The translations under genes and the position numbers were made by a program. 64,000 nt of DNA, from contig SCFE01000104.1 in the NCBI GenBank assembly GCA_004352715.1, positions 747,771-811,770 on the forward strand. The letters run 5' to 3'. The notes beneath the pieces were generated by a model that saw only the letters and a program-made list of their open reading frames with translations, ran no database searches and was not told the origin of the DNA. Below are positions 1-10,706 of the stretch, piece after piece. Origin of the DNA: Hofstenia miamia (taxonomy: Eukaryota > Xenacoelomorpha > Acoela). How positions within the stretch are numbered: the stretch's first letter is position 1; each line of letters starts with the position of its first letter.

Positions 1-850
1 CATCCTTTACTCGTCCAAATAAACTACACGTAGGGGTAGTTTTCTTATACTTAAATTGCTCCATAATAAAGCTAATATAAGATTCAATTGAAGCAACAGT
101 GTCGTCAATATTTTCTTCTTTTAAAACATCCCAATTTGTATATTGCAATTCACACTTCAATTGATCAAGGTTATAGCAAAAACTGATATGATTAAGTTGC
201 TTTCTATGCTCAAATGATCCATAGTTCTGGGAAACCCAAGTGGTGCTAAAGCATGAAAATCATATAATGATTTGTCACACGTAAAACACATCCAGTTGCG
301 AATTACCTGGCATAAAGGTTGGTTCGTCAACACCATTTTCAAGCCCAAGCCTTTCAATCACTGGTAATATTACTTTGATTGGCATCACCAGCTAAAACTA
401 CATACGATCGTGGATAATTAGCAATGAGGCTGCGAACTTGTTGGTTGAGTAACTTTGACATTATAGTTTTGCGACAACAGGGTGGCAAGCATACATGTAA
501 ATTAATCAGTACAAAATTAGTAATCGTAGAAGGAAGATAAATAGGTCTACAGCTCATGGCTAGTAATTCGATATTTTGTTCCGATAGTGCACTTATCAGT
601 TTTGGCTTGTTATGAAAGAAATGTTTATTTACCTACTTTATAAGTCTCCACCACCATCTTCTTTATAATTTGATAAGTTATGATCTAATCGTGAGATATG
701 ATAGCCATTTATTTCAAAGGCAGATGTCGGTAGGTTTAATCTAAGCTTAGTTTCTTGAAAACACAACAACAGAGAACTCATCATGATGATTTACCCAAAC
801 ACAAAGTTCTTCATATTTCAAAACCAGCCATTTAATTTAAGATTTAAGCA
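1..850 (-). pseudogene. LINE ORF2 endonuclease domain and linker, remnant
   Basis: An apurinic/apyrimidinic-type endonuclease makes the target nick for LINE insertion. Visible in order on the minus strand are the first-strand Glu motif (CFQETKL), a Gly-rich block with an Asp (NYKEDGGGD), the CRPIYLP strand, the metal-binding GDANQSN (usually GDFN in the family) and a final DH (MDHLSIES). Frameshifts occur near 640 and 355 and stops near 660 and 820. GDFN changed to GDAN also appears in the PHD-type LINE of this window, so the two families may be related. Confidence 0.75.
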
Positions 851-907
851 GAGAAAGAGTGAATTTATTTTCATCTATTCTTGTAAATGGTGATGGTGAC
901 AGTCATG

Positions 908-1300
908 CACTTTTAATTAAATTATAGATATCTTCAGCATTCAAACTTAAGTCAATAGTGTTTTGTTTATAGAACAATTTTAAACCTTTGATTTGAGTTC
1001 CGATTTTTCTAATCCTTTTTGAGATAACTCCCATCTAAGCTTTACAATTTTTCTCTCTATTAAGTGATCTTCATAGCTTAACTCAGCTTTAATAGAAATG
1101 TTGGTATTCGTCAATTTATAAGCCGAAGCACATATTTTGGGTGCGTCCCATGCACTATGCATTTTCACTAACATTGATCTAGAACGATTAGCATTGAATT
1201 TACCTTGACGGTAGACATCCTCAATGATCAGACCACTGCAACCGATCTTGTCATAATAGAAACAATTTTCTGGACAAGAAACTATATCATTATAATCGTT
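908..1300 (-). pseudogene. LINE ORF1 protein, C-terminal half (RRM-like plus basic tail), remnant
   Basis: ORF1 proteins of CR1/L2-type LINEs bind the element RNA as part of the retrotransposition particle. Here only the C-terminal half is readable: an RRM-like segment (VYRQGKFNANRSRS to SAYKL) and a charged helical tail (ERKIVKLRWELSQKG), ending IYNLIKSA-stop. The 64-residue open frame at 980-1174 is part of this. The upstream part (1175-1440) has stops in all frames. Confidence comes from the residue pattern and from the endonuclease lying immediately downstream on the same strand. Confidence 0.7.
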
Positions 1301-1486
1301 CAGTATCGATTTTATAGTCTTAAATGTCTAATGGGTCTTTGCGGTGCAGCGCCAATTTTTTTGTCAGTGGCCAGGAATTGATTTGGTGATAAACTTTCAG
1401 CTATGACAGAAATATTAATATATTGAACACCTTTGCTAACAATTTTCAACAATGTTAATGAATTTAGCAATATATATATATATATA

Positions 1487-2486
1487 NNNNNNNNNNNNNN
1501 NNNNNNNNNNNNNNNNNNNNNNNNNNNNNNNNNNNNNNNNNNNNNNNNNNNNNNNNNNNNNNNNNNNNNNNNNNNNNNNNNNNNNNNNNNNNNNNNNNNN
1601 NNNNNNNNNNNNNNNNNNNNNNNNNNNNNNNNNNNNNNNNNNNNNNNNNNNNNNNNNNNNNNNNNNNNNNNNNNNNNNNNNNNNNNNNNNNNNNNNNNNN
1701 NNNNNNNNNNNNNNNNNNNNNNNNNNNNNNNNNNNNNNNNNNNNNNNNNNNNNNNNNNNNNNNNNNNNNNNNNNNNNNNNNNNNNNNNNNNNNNNNNNNN
1801 NNNNNNNNNNNNNNNNNNNNNNNNNNNNNNNNNNNNNNNNNNNNNNNNNNNNNNNNNNNNNNNNNNNNNNNNNNNNNNNNNNNNNNNNNNNNNNNNNNNN
1901 NNNNNNNNNNNNNNNNNNNNNNNNNNNNNNNNNNNNNNNNNNNNNNNNNNNNNNNNNNNNNNNNNNNNNNNNNNNNNNNNNNNNNNNNNNNNNNNNNNNN
2001 NNNNNNNNNNNNNNNNNNNNNNNNNNNNNNNNNNNNNNNNNNNNNNNNNNNNNNNNNNNNNNNNNNNNNNNNNNNNNNNNNNNNNNNNNNNNNNNNNNNN
2101 NNNNNNNNNNNNNNNNNNNNNNNNNNNNNNNNNNNNNNNNNNNNNNNNNNNNNNNNNNNNNNNNNNNNNNNNNNNNNNNNNNNNNNNNNNNNNNNNNNNN
2201 NNNNNNNNNNNNNNNNNNNNNNNNNNNNNNNNNNNNNNNNNNNNNNNNNNNNNNNNNNNNNNNNNNNNNNNNNNNNNNNNNNNNNNNNNNNNNNNNNNNN
2301 NNNNNNNNNNNNNNNNNNNNNNNNNNNNNNNNNNNNNNNNNNNNNNNNNNNNNNNNNNNNNNNNNNNNNNNNNNNNNNNNNNNNNNNNNNNNNNNNNNNN
2401 NNNNNNNNNNNNNNNNNNNNNNNNNNNNNNNNNNNNNNNNNNNNNNNNNNNNNNNNNNNNNNNNNNNNNNNNNNNNNNNNNNNNNN
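1487..2486. other. Assembly gap of 1000 N
   Basis: A run of unknown bases with (TA)n on both sides (1470-1486 and 2487-2505). The round length indicates a placeholder. Apparent open frames through it are artefacts. Confidence 0.98.
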
Positions 2487-2505
2487 TATATATATATATA
2501 TATAT

Positions 2506-3420
2506 TAAAATTAGTTGTAGTATACCACGGTTATATCAATTAGATGAATTCATATGTAAAATGAAATAGTAATTACAAATATTGATTATTCGTTTCTGAT
2601 AAAAATGGAATTTTAAGCCAGTCCTTGGAACAATGTTTAATATCACCAGTATTTTAAAACTTTAAATGCATAAATAGCTTTTGCATTGGAACAGACCTTT
2701 CGACCTCAAGCATAAATTAAAAGGATTTAATTTCATAATTATGATTTAGAATTGCAAAGAAATTAATGCACTTTAATCCGAATGACCACATTTTGTAAAT
2801 CTGATTTTTTAAGAAAAAATCTGTAAGTCACTCGTTTTTGTAGAAGTACTTACGACAACATTTTGTGGGCTATTCAGCCATATAATTGTAACAACTGTAT
2901 TATTTATAGAATTTTCTTAAGAAATTTCGTAATTTTCCAAATTGCTGTCTTAAGCCTCCAACAGAAATCTCCTAAGTTTTCATACAGCAAGCATTGACCC
3001 GCGGGCTTGCACACAACACACAGCCTACTTTTAAATAATGTACCGATCAATGTTTTAGCAAGCCATACCACGTTATCAGTATTTTTCGGTATTGTCATAA
3101 TATACCGGTATTGGTTTCATTATCGGTATACCGCCGGGAACTAGAAATTTTAAACGGGTAATTTCGTTTTTTGAACAATCAGTAATAACTACTTATTCTT
3201 GGCAATATTATATAACAATATCTATAGAATTAAACATCCAATCAAATTCGTTTTTGATTTTTTAATGTTTTGAATAAGTAATTGAGGTGTTGATTGTAAT
3301 CTTCACANGATGTTTTCTCTTGGAGTTATTTTTGTTTAAATTTCCATTTTAGTTTAAGTTTTCTTGAAACAAAATTGGATGATGCCCCCCTGTTTGAAAA
3401 ATCTTAAAGCCGCGCCTGCA
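2506..3420. other. AT-rich intergenic stretch with a TE-like end
   Basis: No coding signal recognised. At 3371-3420 the minus strand reads GCAGGCGCGGCTTTAAGA followed by a run of G (GGGGGGCATC), which resembles a hAT-like element end. A short palindrome-rich patch (accggtatt, cggtataccgccgg) lies at 3100-3140. No matching second end was found. One isolated N is present at 3307. Confidence 0.35.
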
Positions 3421-3460
3421 ATTCCTATTAAACTTAATTGATGAATAACAAGTGGCCGTG

Positions 3461-3640
3461 CATCAAAATAATGCTCGTCTGAACGCAATTTCATCAAATT
3501 GATGTACATCAAAAAGACGCTCGTCTGAACGCTGCCAAATTTTGACTAATGCATCAAAAAAGCCTATACATCAAAGAAATGCTAGTCTGAACGCACTTTC
3601 ATCAAAAGATGCGCATCAAAAGGTTCTCGTTTGAACGCAC
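3461..3640 (+). repeat. Four imperfect tandem units CATCAAAA..GCTCGTCTGAACGCA
   Basis: Units of about 27 bases start at 3461, 3507, 3569 and 3614. Each has CATCAAA, a 3-6 base variable centre and GCTCGTCTGAACGC (third unit GCTAGTCTGAACGC, fourth TTCTCGTTTGAACGC). Spacing is 45-62 bases, so the motif repeats but the spacer varies. Function unknown. Confidence 0.85.
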
Positions 3641-3884
3641 CTTTAGGTAATTTCGTATGGCAATATATTAGACTAAAAATCTTGTTTCCAATTCTTATCT
3701 AATATGTACATTAATCTCAGATTTATCTTATTTCATAGATGATATTTTGATAAAAATCAAAATTAATGATTTCAAAATTGATAAATTTCAAAATTCATTC
3801 TTCAGAGAAACTATCTTTATATTTTGTGAGAATGCAATAATATAGTAAATTTAATTTTACAAGGTGATGTAAAATACCATCTCA

Positions 3885-5085
3885 CAAAGGCGCACCCACG
3901 GGGGACTGGGGGAACGACCGCCCTTAAGCAGAGCACAGATTCTTCCATGCCTCATGAAATGTAAACCTATAACACGCATATATATAAAGCATTTTTTCTA
4001 TTTTATCTGCAGGGGTAAACAATATTTATTGATATTGCAATTATTGCAATAATTGGAAATCGGTTAATCTATTAAATACTTTAGAAGAATTTCACGCACA
4101 TTAACGGATGAGAATCTTGCTGAAACATATAATCTAGTCTCGATTCGACAATCATTATTGTCATGCCTAGTATATAAATGCAATAGTGGCTGTTGCGAGT
4201 GTACTGCACAGTTTAAATACGCAAAATCTTATTTTGCTTCCACCACCGAATTGACTTTCTTTGTTTATTGAAGACATAACATTTAGCATTAACCTTATTT
4301 CGTATCTTCTGAACAGACACATGATATTGCGATGTCAAGCCTAAAGAAATTGAACAATGACAGCTTTTACATAAAGTATGTAAGGCAGAACCAAATTTGC
4401 TCTTCGTGTTTAGGATTACTGGCAACATTTAACTTATATTTTTCTAGAACAATTTCTTCTTAGTGCTAACAGAAGCATGAAGCACTCATAACCTTGGTTG
4501 TTATCTCACAACGATGATTTTTCTTTTAAAAATTTTTATGTGTTATATTTGGTTTTTAGAGAATGCTATAAAAGTTCTTAAACAACGTTTTGAAATGGTA
4601 CATTAGTATTATATTGTTTTGAAAAACTCCATTTAAAATTTTCAATTTCAGTGAACAGATTTTATTAGAAGCTTCTAGCATGCCCTGGTTTAGTCTAGCA
4701 TACCACAAAATTATAGAAAATTTTTTAACAAGTGTTATAAAAATGTGTCGAATTGGAATTAAGTGGGTTGGGCATGATTCAAGCCTTACAAGAATTGGGT
4801 CTAAATTTTTGATTGGAGTTACGAAGGGATAAGAAGGAAAGAAATTTCTAAACGGATCATCCTACCAGAAAAGAAGGGAAATGTTTCCTATTGAAACTAG
4901 AAGCAGTTAACAGTGCAACAGTCTGTGTTTGAAATTCCCCTCACCTTGTGAACCACGGAGGACATAAGGGCATTAGTCAATCTTAGTAATATCTGTATGG
5001 GTGTAGGTGTAGGAAAAATTAATTCACATTTAGTATTTTATAACATAAACATTCATTATGCTGGTTCCGTTTGCTAGATTGAAAT
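3885..5085 (+). mobile_element. Dispersed hAT-like element, copy 1 (right end lost)
   Basis: The left end reads CAAAGGCGCACCCACGGGGG. From there to about 5085 the sequence aligns by eye with the reverse complement of 45501-47282: the CCTCATGAAAT block (3950), GCAATTATTGCAATAATTGG (4037), GTGTACTGC (4200), AACCTTATTTC (4290), CCTAAAGAAATT (4340), GGCAGAACCAAATTTG (4384), TTTCTAGAACAATTT (4440), the CTATTGAAACTAGAAGCAGTTAACAG region (4890) and AACATAAACATTCATTATGC (5043). Divergence is substantial, so it is old. The right terminus present in the other copy is missing. No transposase could be named. Confidence 0.65.
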
Positions 5086-7098
5086 TTAATTAGAAAAATA
5101 TGACACTTAAAAGTGGATATATGAAATAGTAAATTTCAAATAGAATAGTTGTGTTTAGTTAATATCAACTTTTCTGTTTTGGTTAGTATGTCAAAAAGCG
5201 AAGACTATTCATTATATTTTATTTTAGACAATTGGCGTGGCAGAGGGCAAATTGACATAAAAGTTTTTTCACATCTAAAGAAAAATTTAGCTAACTCATC
5301 ACCGTTGAAAAGTCCTTTCTATAACTACTATTTGAAAAAAAATTAATACCAGTTTAAAAGCTTCCTTACATTTATAATCTATAAATACAATTGAAAAATG
5401 AATTTCTATGATTTTGCTAGTGTTCACAATAGGTCCTGAAATGTTATGCTAGAAAACACTGATATCTGACAGTATTTTTGGGACAGAATATCTCGACTGT
5501 TCAACTACATATAGCAAACACCTCCAGTTCGGCTTATCTGAAAGTGATTTTAAAATTATCATTCCAAAATATCTTTCTTAATTTTTGACAAGTTTTTACA
5601 CAATTTTCAACAAAATTATTGTAAATTTTCTTTAGTGAAGTAGTTTATGTAATTTTTTTAAGGAAAATACACTTTTCTGAGTTAAGTCCAAACAATATGA
5701 GCCTAAACTAAGAGGTTGTTAATATATGGATAAAATGTTTGCATATTTGTTCTTTAAATTCTAAATGAGTGCTTGCAACGTGACAAATGTTTAAGCAAAC
5801 ACTCTGGAAGAGTCCAAAAGACTTAATTTATCATTTTAAAGCATATGTGGTGATCTAAGGTGAAGCTGGTGTACTTAACGCATTCATGATAGTAAACATT
5901 TGTTATTCAGTGCACCATAATAGTTTCGATTTTCAATTAAGCTCCTCTATGATGGTAGAAAGAGTTGCATTCCAAACTACTATAATATATCGAAAACTTA
6001 GGTATTAGACGCCTTAAACTCACGTTCTAACCTCAGCATCGTTCTGACATTAGACAGTAATCCTGTTGGAGATTGCTATTTTAGAGGCATATACAGAAAT
6101 TCAGCGTATTTAATTCACAATTAGTGTTTATTTAGAACAACTAATGATAATATATATATATATAATAATAGTAATAATAATAACAATAATCATAGTTTGA
6201 AACGTTTAAATTTTGGAAGAGTTATTGCAGTTGCTACAAAGGACGGGAGCTGAAATAAAAAAGCTCTATAGTTAACTATCAAGAATGAAATTGCAAAGTT
6301 TCCTAAAAAATGTCAAGAATTTTACTATCAATTAGCATCTTTGATTACTATCCGGCCTACTTGTAACATAGAAGTAAGTTGTTTCTCTTTAATTATTTAT
6401 TGAAGTCAATATATAAGTCATGTATCATCTTCAATTTTAAGGTGAGATTGCGATACATTCAGAATTGGGTATGTTTGCAACTCATAGTGATAGACGCTAG
6501 CTAAAATATTATGATAGAATTATAAAATCTATTACATGTTTACAATTTAAATATCGTCACGACAGTGAGAAGATTGTAAACATTTACATTATTTATAAAA
6601 ACTAATTTTGGGCTTTGTTGTAGATAAGAGAACTTGCCATGCTCCTAAAATTGAAATACAAACTTTAGCTTATTCTAAATTTATACAAATCAATTTCACA
6701 TGGTTTCTTTGAAATAATGAATAAAATACAAATGGTTATCTTGTTAAATAAGTCTGCAAAAAGCTAAGCTTAAATTATACCAATAAAGCATAAATATGCA
6801 TCTGGGCTCTGGATCATAAAACTTAACAAATTTACAACTAAGCAAGTGTAATCAATAATTTGATGGTTTGATTCCGAATATGATTTCACTTTTTGCATGC
6901 ATCCACAATTATATTTTACTTAGTGTTTAGTGTCAACATTAATCAATTGAAAATTGCCATATTGCGAAATTTTGATGACGCTTAACTGAGGTAGTGATCC
7001 AGTACAAAAGTAAAATCTAACAACAGTAAAAAAATACCAAATTTGAAATATGAAAAGAAGCGCAAGTACAAGGGCCAATAAACATCAAGTCATAGTAC

Positions 7099-7100
<2 letters not shown>
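5086..7100. other. AT-rich non-coding stretch
   Basis: No gene, RNA or transposon signature recognised. There are small (TA)n and (AAT)n patches at 6148-6190. The 65-residue open frame at 5149-5346 has no family pattern and is left as chance. Confidence 0.5.

Positions 7101-7144
<44 letters not shown>
7101..7144. repeat. (TA)n microsatellite
   Basis: Perfect TA repeat of about 22 units. Confidence 0.97.
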
Positions 7145-7149
<5 letters not shown>

Positions 7150-7849
7150 TTTCCAAGGAGACCTTATTTAACAAATACATGCTAATTACATAGCTTCAAT
7201 GATTGACGCAAATGTTCTACTAGTAAAAATTATTTAATGATTTGTATAAGTTACAAATATTTAATGAAAGTATGATTATGTTCATTAAAAATATAATTCG
7301 TTGTTTTAGATGATTAAGCCTTTTATTAGAGAAGCGGAGGAAGTAATTTAGGAAATGCATTTTCTTACGTATACAAAACAAGAGATTTTTGGAAAAATCT
7401 TAATATTTTACTGTAAGTTATAATATAAAAAAGAGTTTACAAACGCAAATACAATAAATGATATACAATTATCTATTTAAGATATGTATTTATATATATC
7501 AATATATGAATGTATGACATATATCTACTCTGCAACGTCTTTGCTGCAAGGAGAAATTAAGTTTTTTCTAGTACAAAACAGTTATTTAGATCAAACAACC
7601 CATGAATTTCCTATATTTGGGATAGTTTCAAAAAATATTTAACTCCCATAGCTCTCTAAATAATAAACATTCTCAAATCTAAATATACCACTGGAAGAAG
7701 AATGTTCTCCTCTTTCATTTTCATTCCTAACCTTCAAGGAACAGGAATGCTTAAGGCAACGATACGTACTCATTCAAAGTGGAATTCCTATAACAAATAT
7801 ACGAATTAGAAACTACTGTGCAAACATACAATGAAACAACGAAATTGTG

Positions 7850-9310
7850 CCAACCCAAAAAGGTCTAAGAAACAAAAGCCGATAATAATTTTAGTAAATC
7901 TCAGATCATTCCTTCAGAATTATTTAAATAGTTATAGTGTTGATCTTTGTGTCATAACAGAAACATGATTAAAAAAACACAATACGTAATGATTATGTTT
8001 CAATGCAGAATTTCAATATTAGCAGAAAAGACAAAACTAGTTCAAAGTCAGAAAAATCAGAAGGTGGTGGAATTACAATATTACAAAAATAATTTATAAT
8101 TGAATCTACTTGAACTTAGAAATTCTATCGGTTTTTTGCACATTTTCCTTTCAAGCACATCTTTGATGTTCTTTATTAGTATTACTCACCATGTAAAGAA
8201 CAGTATGTAATGCATTCATTTCTATATTTTGAAACTGCATATTCATCTACATGGAATAATTCCTTTTAAAACATTCACATTCATTTGAACAACAAATTCA
8301 CAAAGATTCGCCTTTAGACTTTATAATTTCTAAAGCATAACGAAGTTGTCACCTTTATAATAGCACACTACCTTCTGATCACAAAGCAGCTTTACTAAAA
8401 ACATCAGCACTATTAATGACAATTCGCATTTTGCTCAAATTCATAAGCCACTGATGTTTGTCGTCTTAATATAGAGATGGACTGAACAGATTTCGGTATA
8501 TACCTAAAATATGATGTCCGAATTAAAAACATGGAACATTTAAAATCATGGATATGCTATTTACGAATTATTTTTTCCACTTCGAACAATTTTTCAGGTG
8601 CATACAATGATTACAAAATTAAGTTAATTAGAAATTCCACCTCACATAAGTAATATATTTTGTGATTTCGTAAAGTACAGAAAGCAATATATGGCAATTA
8701 AATATCGTCAATACTAACTACAAATCTAGGAATACTTTAAGGCGATCTATCTGTCTTTAGCAATTTTTCTTCTATTTTAAAATTTGCTGATTATGCAACG
8801 TGTGTAATTGGTGGCAATTTTTGAAACGATAGCTGCTAGAATATAATCAAACAAGTTCGAAACTGGTGTTTTCAGAATAAATTAGCCATCAATAATTCAA
8901 AATCATTTGAAATATGGGTCTTACCAAGAAAATGAATTTCTCCGCCTGAACAAGTTCTTTCAATTGAACAAAAAAATGATGTTAAAATGTCGCAATCACC
9001 AATTCTTCTATCAAGAAGCTAAGATTAAGGAATCCAGCATCTGAAAAACAAATTCCAAAAAAAATATTAAATTCTATTCTCTAATAAACATTTAAAAGAA
9101 ATGTTTTTGATTTCTAGACACTATATTAAGTCTATCAGATGTTTATTTCCGATTTAAATAATTAACAGTCTTATCTTGTCATATATTGTTCAAGAATTAA
9201 TTGCTCCGAAAGCAGCATATCATACGTAAATAGTAAATCGTCTTCCGGTTGTTATTTTGTAAAATTACAAACCCTTTGTTTTATGTCTATATTATATGCA
9301 ATAAAAGTTT
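7850..9310 (+). mobile_element. Decayed LINE with endonuclease and reverse transcriptase traces
   Basis: Plus-strand reading gives an endonuclease start (IIILVNLRSF, SYSVDLCVITET near 7950, then NISRKDKTSSKSEKSEGGGI near 8030-8075). A later LPSDHKAAL near 8370 matches the SDH motif that closes the domain. Around 8730-8930 are reverse transcriptase pieces: GDLSVFSNFSSILKFADYATC (FADY where FADD is expected, so the catalytic Asp pair is broken) and RNWCFQNKLAINNSKS. It ends with AATAAA near 9299 and an (ATTC)n-like tail. Many stops and frameshifts. Clade not fixed; the layout fits jockey/CR1-type LINEs. Confidence 0.7.
8720..8940 (+). pseudogene. Reverse transcriptase fragment (FADY variant)
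   Basis: The polymerase core of the LINE above. The region before the active site reads GDLSVFSN..ILKFADYATCVI. The active-site pair normally reads F/Y-A-D-D and here is FADY, so activity would be lost. It continues with the W..NKL.IN..K block typical of the next motif. A frameshift and a stop lie just before and after. Confidence 0.65.
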
Positions 9311-9375
9311 GCATTCATTCATTATTGATTAGAAACGATATTGTCAACACCTTTTACAGTTCAATTTAAAAACTA

Positions 9376-9513
9376 ATGCATTCAAATTAAACATTAGTGC
9401 TTTCAAAATATAACATAGTGCATTCAAATTTAAAAATAACGCAATCAATTTAAATTGTAAGGTATTCAAAATTATAAATTAACGCATTCAAATAAAAAAA
9501 TAAGTCACTCAAT
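9376..9513 (+). repeat. AT-rich tandem repeat at foldback tip
   Basis: About four degenerate units of roughly 33 bases centred on (a/c)GCATTCAAATT followed by an A-rich spacer. The mirror set lies at 10630-10700 on the other arm. Confidence 0.7.
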
Positions 9514-10305
9514 TTATTATAAAGACCAAACTATGACTTTATTAAAAAATGAACCTAAGAAACAAAACAAACTGCATATTAATACAATGTTTGTTTTACT
9601 TTCTATACAGTAAATTATCTTCAGCTGAAAAAAAACCAATTGCATGAATAGGGCAATTGTATACCTGATTAAATCTTCAAAAATAACTTTCACTTGATTC
9701 ATAAAAGTCATATCGGTTTGTTCATCTTCTAATATTTGGGCTTGCCTAATTTCATTGAGCTTCTTGGTCCTCGATTTGATAGAGGGTGAAAAATTTCAAT
9801 CTTTAATACACTCTAAATTTGGGCCTTTGGACTTTGGCGGTATAGTTGTGCAGCACTGGCCTCAAATCGATCTTCCCCAAATCTTTTTGCAAAACATTTT
9901 TAAATTACTCTCTTCCTGGTAATAAGTAACTTTATACTCTGATTTAAGCCTTATGCTGTATTCAGCAAATACTTCTTCACTTTTCACTTAGCCTTATTTT
10001 ATAGTGTAACATTGGCTCCAACAAAATGTCCTTGGGCTGTGCCTTTGGATTTGTCTATTGCGATATGTGGATTATACATACCTTAGCTTTGCAGCCAAAT
10101 GGTTTAGAGTTGTTTTTTACAATTTTGTTCCAAAAGCTTAATAATATACTGTAGAAAGGCTTCTAGGAAAATTTTCGAATTCGGAAATTAAGAATATATA
10201 GCTAACATATGGTACTACTGTTTTTCCTGTATTCTTCTGAGCAGTAACTATCGGTTTCCTGATTAAATTTCAATTTTTAAGTATAATCATTATGACTCCA
10301 TTCAT

Positions 10306-10550
10306 GCAATTTTTTGCAAAGTGTACAGAGGCTACACACAAGATTTATGGCTGAAGATGATTTACTGAATAAAGTAAACATTATATTGACCAATATGACT
10401 CTTATGAATCAAGTGAAAGTTATTTTTGAAGATTTAATCAGGTATAGAATGGCCCCATTCATGCAATTCGTTTTTTCAGCATCCACAGAGGCACTACGCA
10501 AGATTTATGGATAAAGATGATTTACTGTATGGAAAGTAAAGCAAACATTG
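10306..10550 (+). repeat. Tandem duplication inside the right foldback arm
   Basis: The block TTCATGCAATT...ACAGAGGC..CAAGATTTATGG..GATGATTTACTG occurs at about 10302-10395 and again at about 10451-10550, with AAGTAAA(CATT) closing each. The left arm holds one complementary copy of part of this block (9565-9660). Confidence 0.7.
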
Positions 10551-10706
10551 TATTAGTATGCAGTTTGTTTTGTTTCTTAGCTTCATTTTTTGATAAAGTC
10601 AAAGTTTGTTATTTACTATAAATTGAGTGACTATTTTTTAATTTGAATGCGTTATGTTTTAGTTTGAATGCAGTAATTTTTAATTTTAAGGCTACTGGTA
10701 AAAAAT

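Larger units (their letters stand above)
1..1440 (-). mobile_element. Decayed CR1/L2-like LINE: ORF1 C-terminus, endonuclease, linker
   Basis: Reading the minus strand from about 1300 downward gives a non-LTR ORF1 C-terminal part: an RRM-like stretch (EDVYRQGKFNANRSRS, then MLVKMHSAWDAPK and SAYKLTNTNISIK) and a basic C-terminal segment (KIVKLRWELSQKGLEKSELK), with a stop near 908. The endonuclease follows: CFQETKLRL and EINGYHISRLDHN near 780-690, the CRPIYLP block near 545, VVLAGDANQSNI near 395-360, and APLGF...DHLSIE near 240-200. Codons at 180-1 read as the linker between endonuclease and reverse transcriptase (LKCELQYTNWDVLK). Several frameshifts and stops make it non-functional. The reverse transcriptase would lie left of the window. 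The block order matches the CR1/L2 group; the exact clade is inference. Confidence 0.8.
9353..10706. mobile_element. Foldback-like element with long inverted arms
   Basis: The left arm (9353-9711) and right arm (10376-10706) are inverted copies. ATGAATCAAGTGAAAGTTAT at 10404 matches the complement at 9681-9703, and AAATTGAGTGACT at 10620 matches 9508-9521. Both outer tips carry short AT-rich tandem units around GCATTCAAATT. The centre (9712-10375) has coding-like patches on the minus strand (KSRTKKLNEIRQAQILEDEQ) but no open frame and no family I can name. Terminal bases appear to be CAGT/ACTG; target duplications are unclear. Confidence 0.6.

Noticed and set aside
1433-2569. Long open frames across runs of N (also 19177-20228, 26492-27676, 29646-30657, 33709-34971, 38575-39561)
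   Set aside because: They are open only because unknown bases cannot form stops; the real ends are (TA)n or unrelated sequence.
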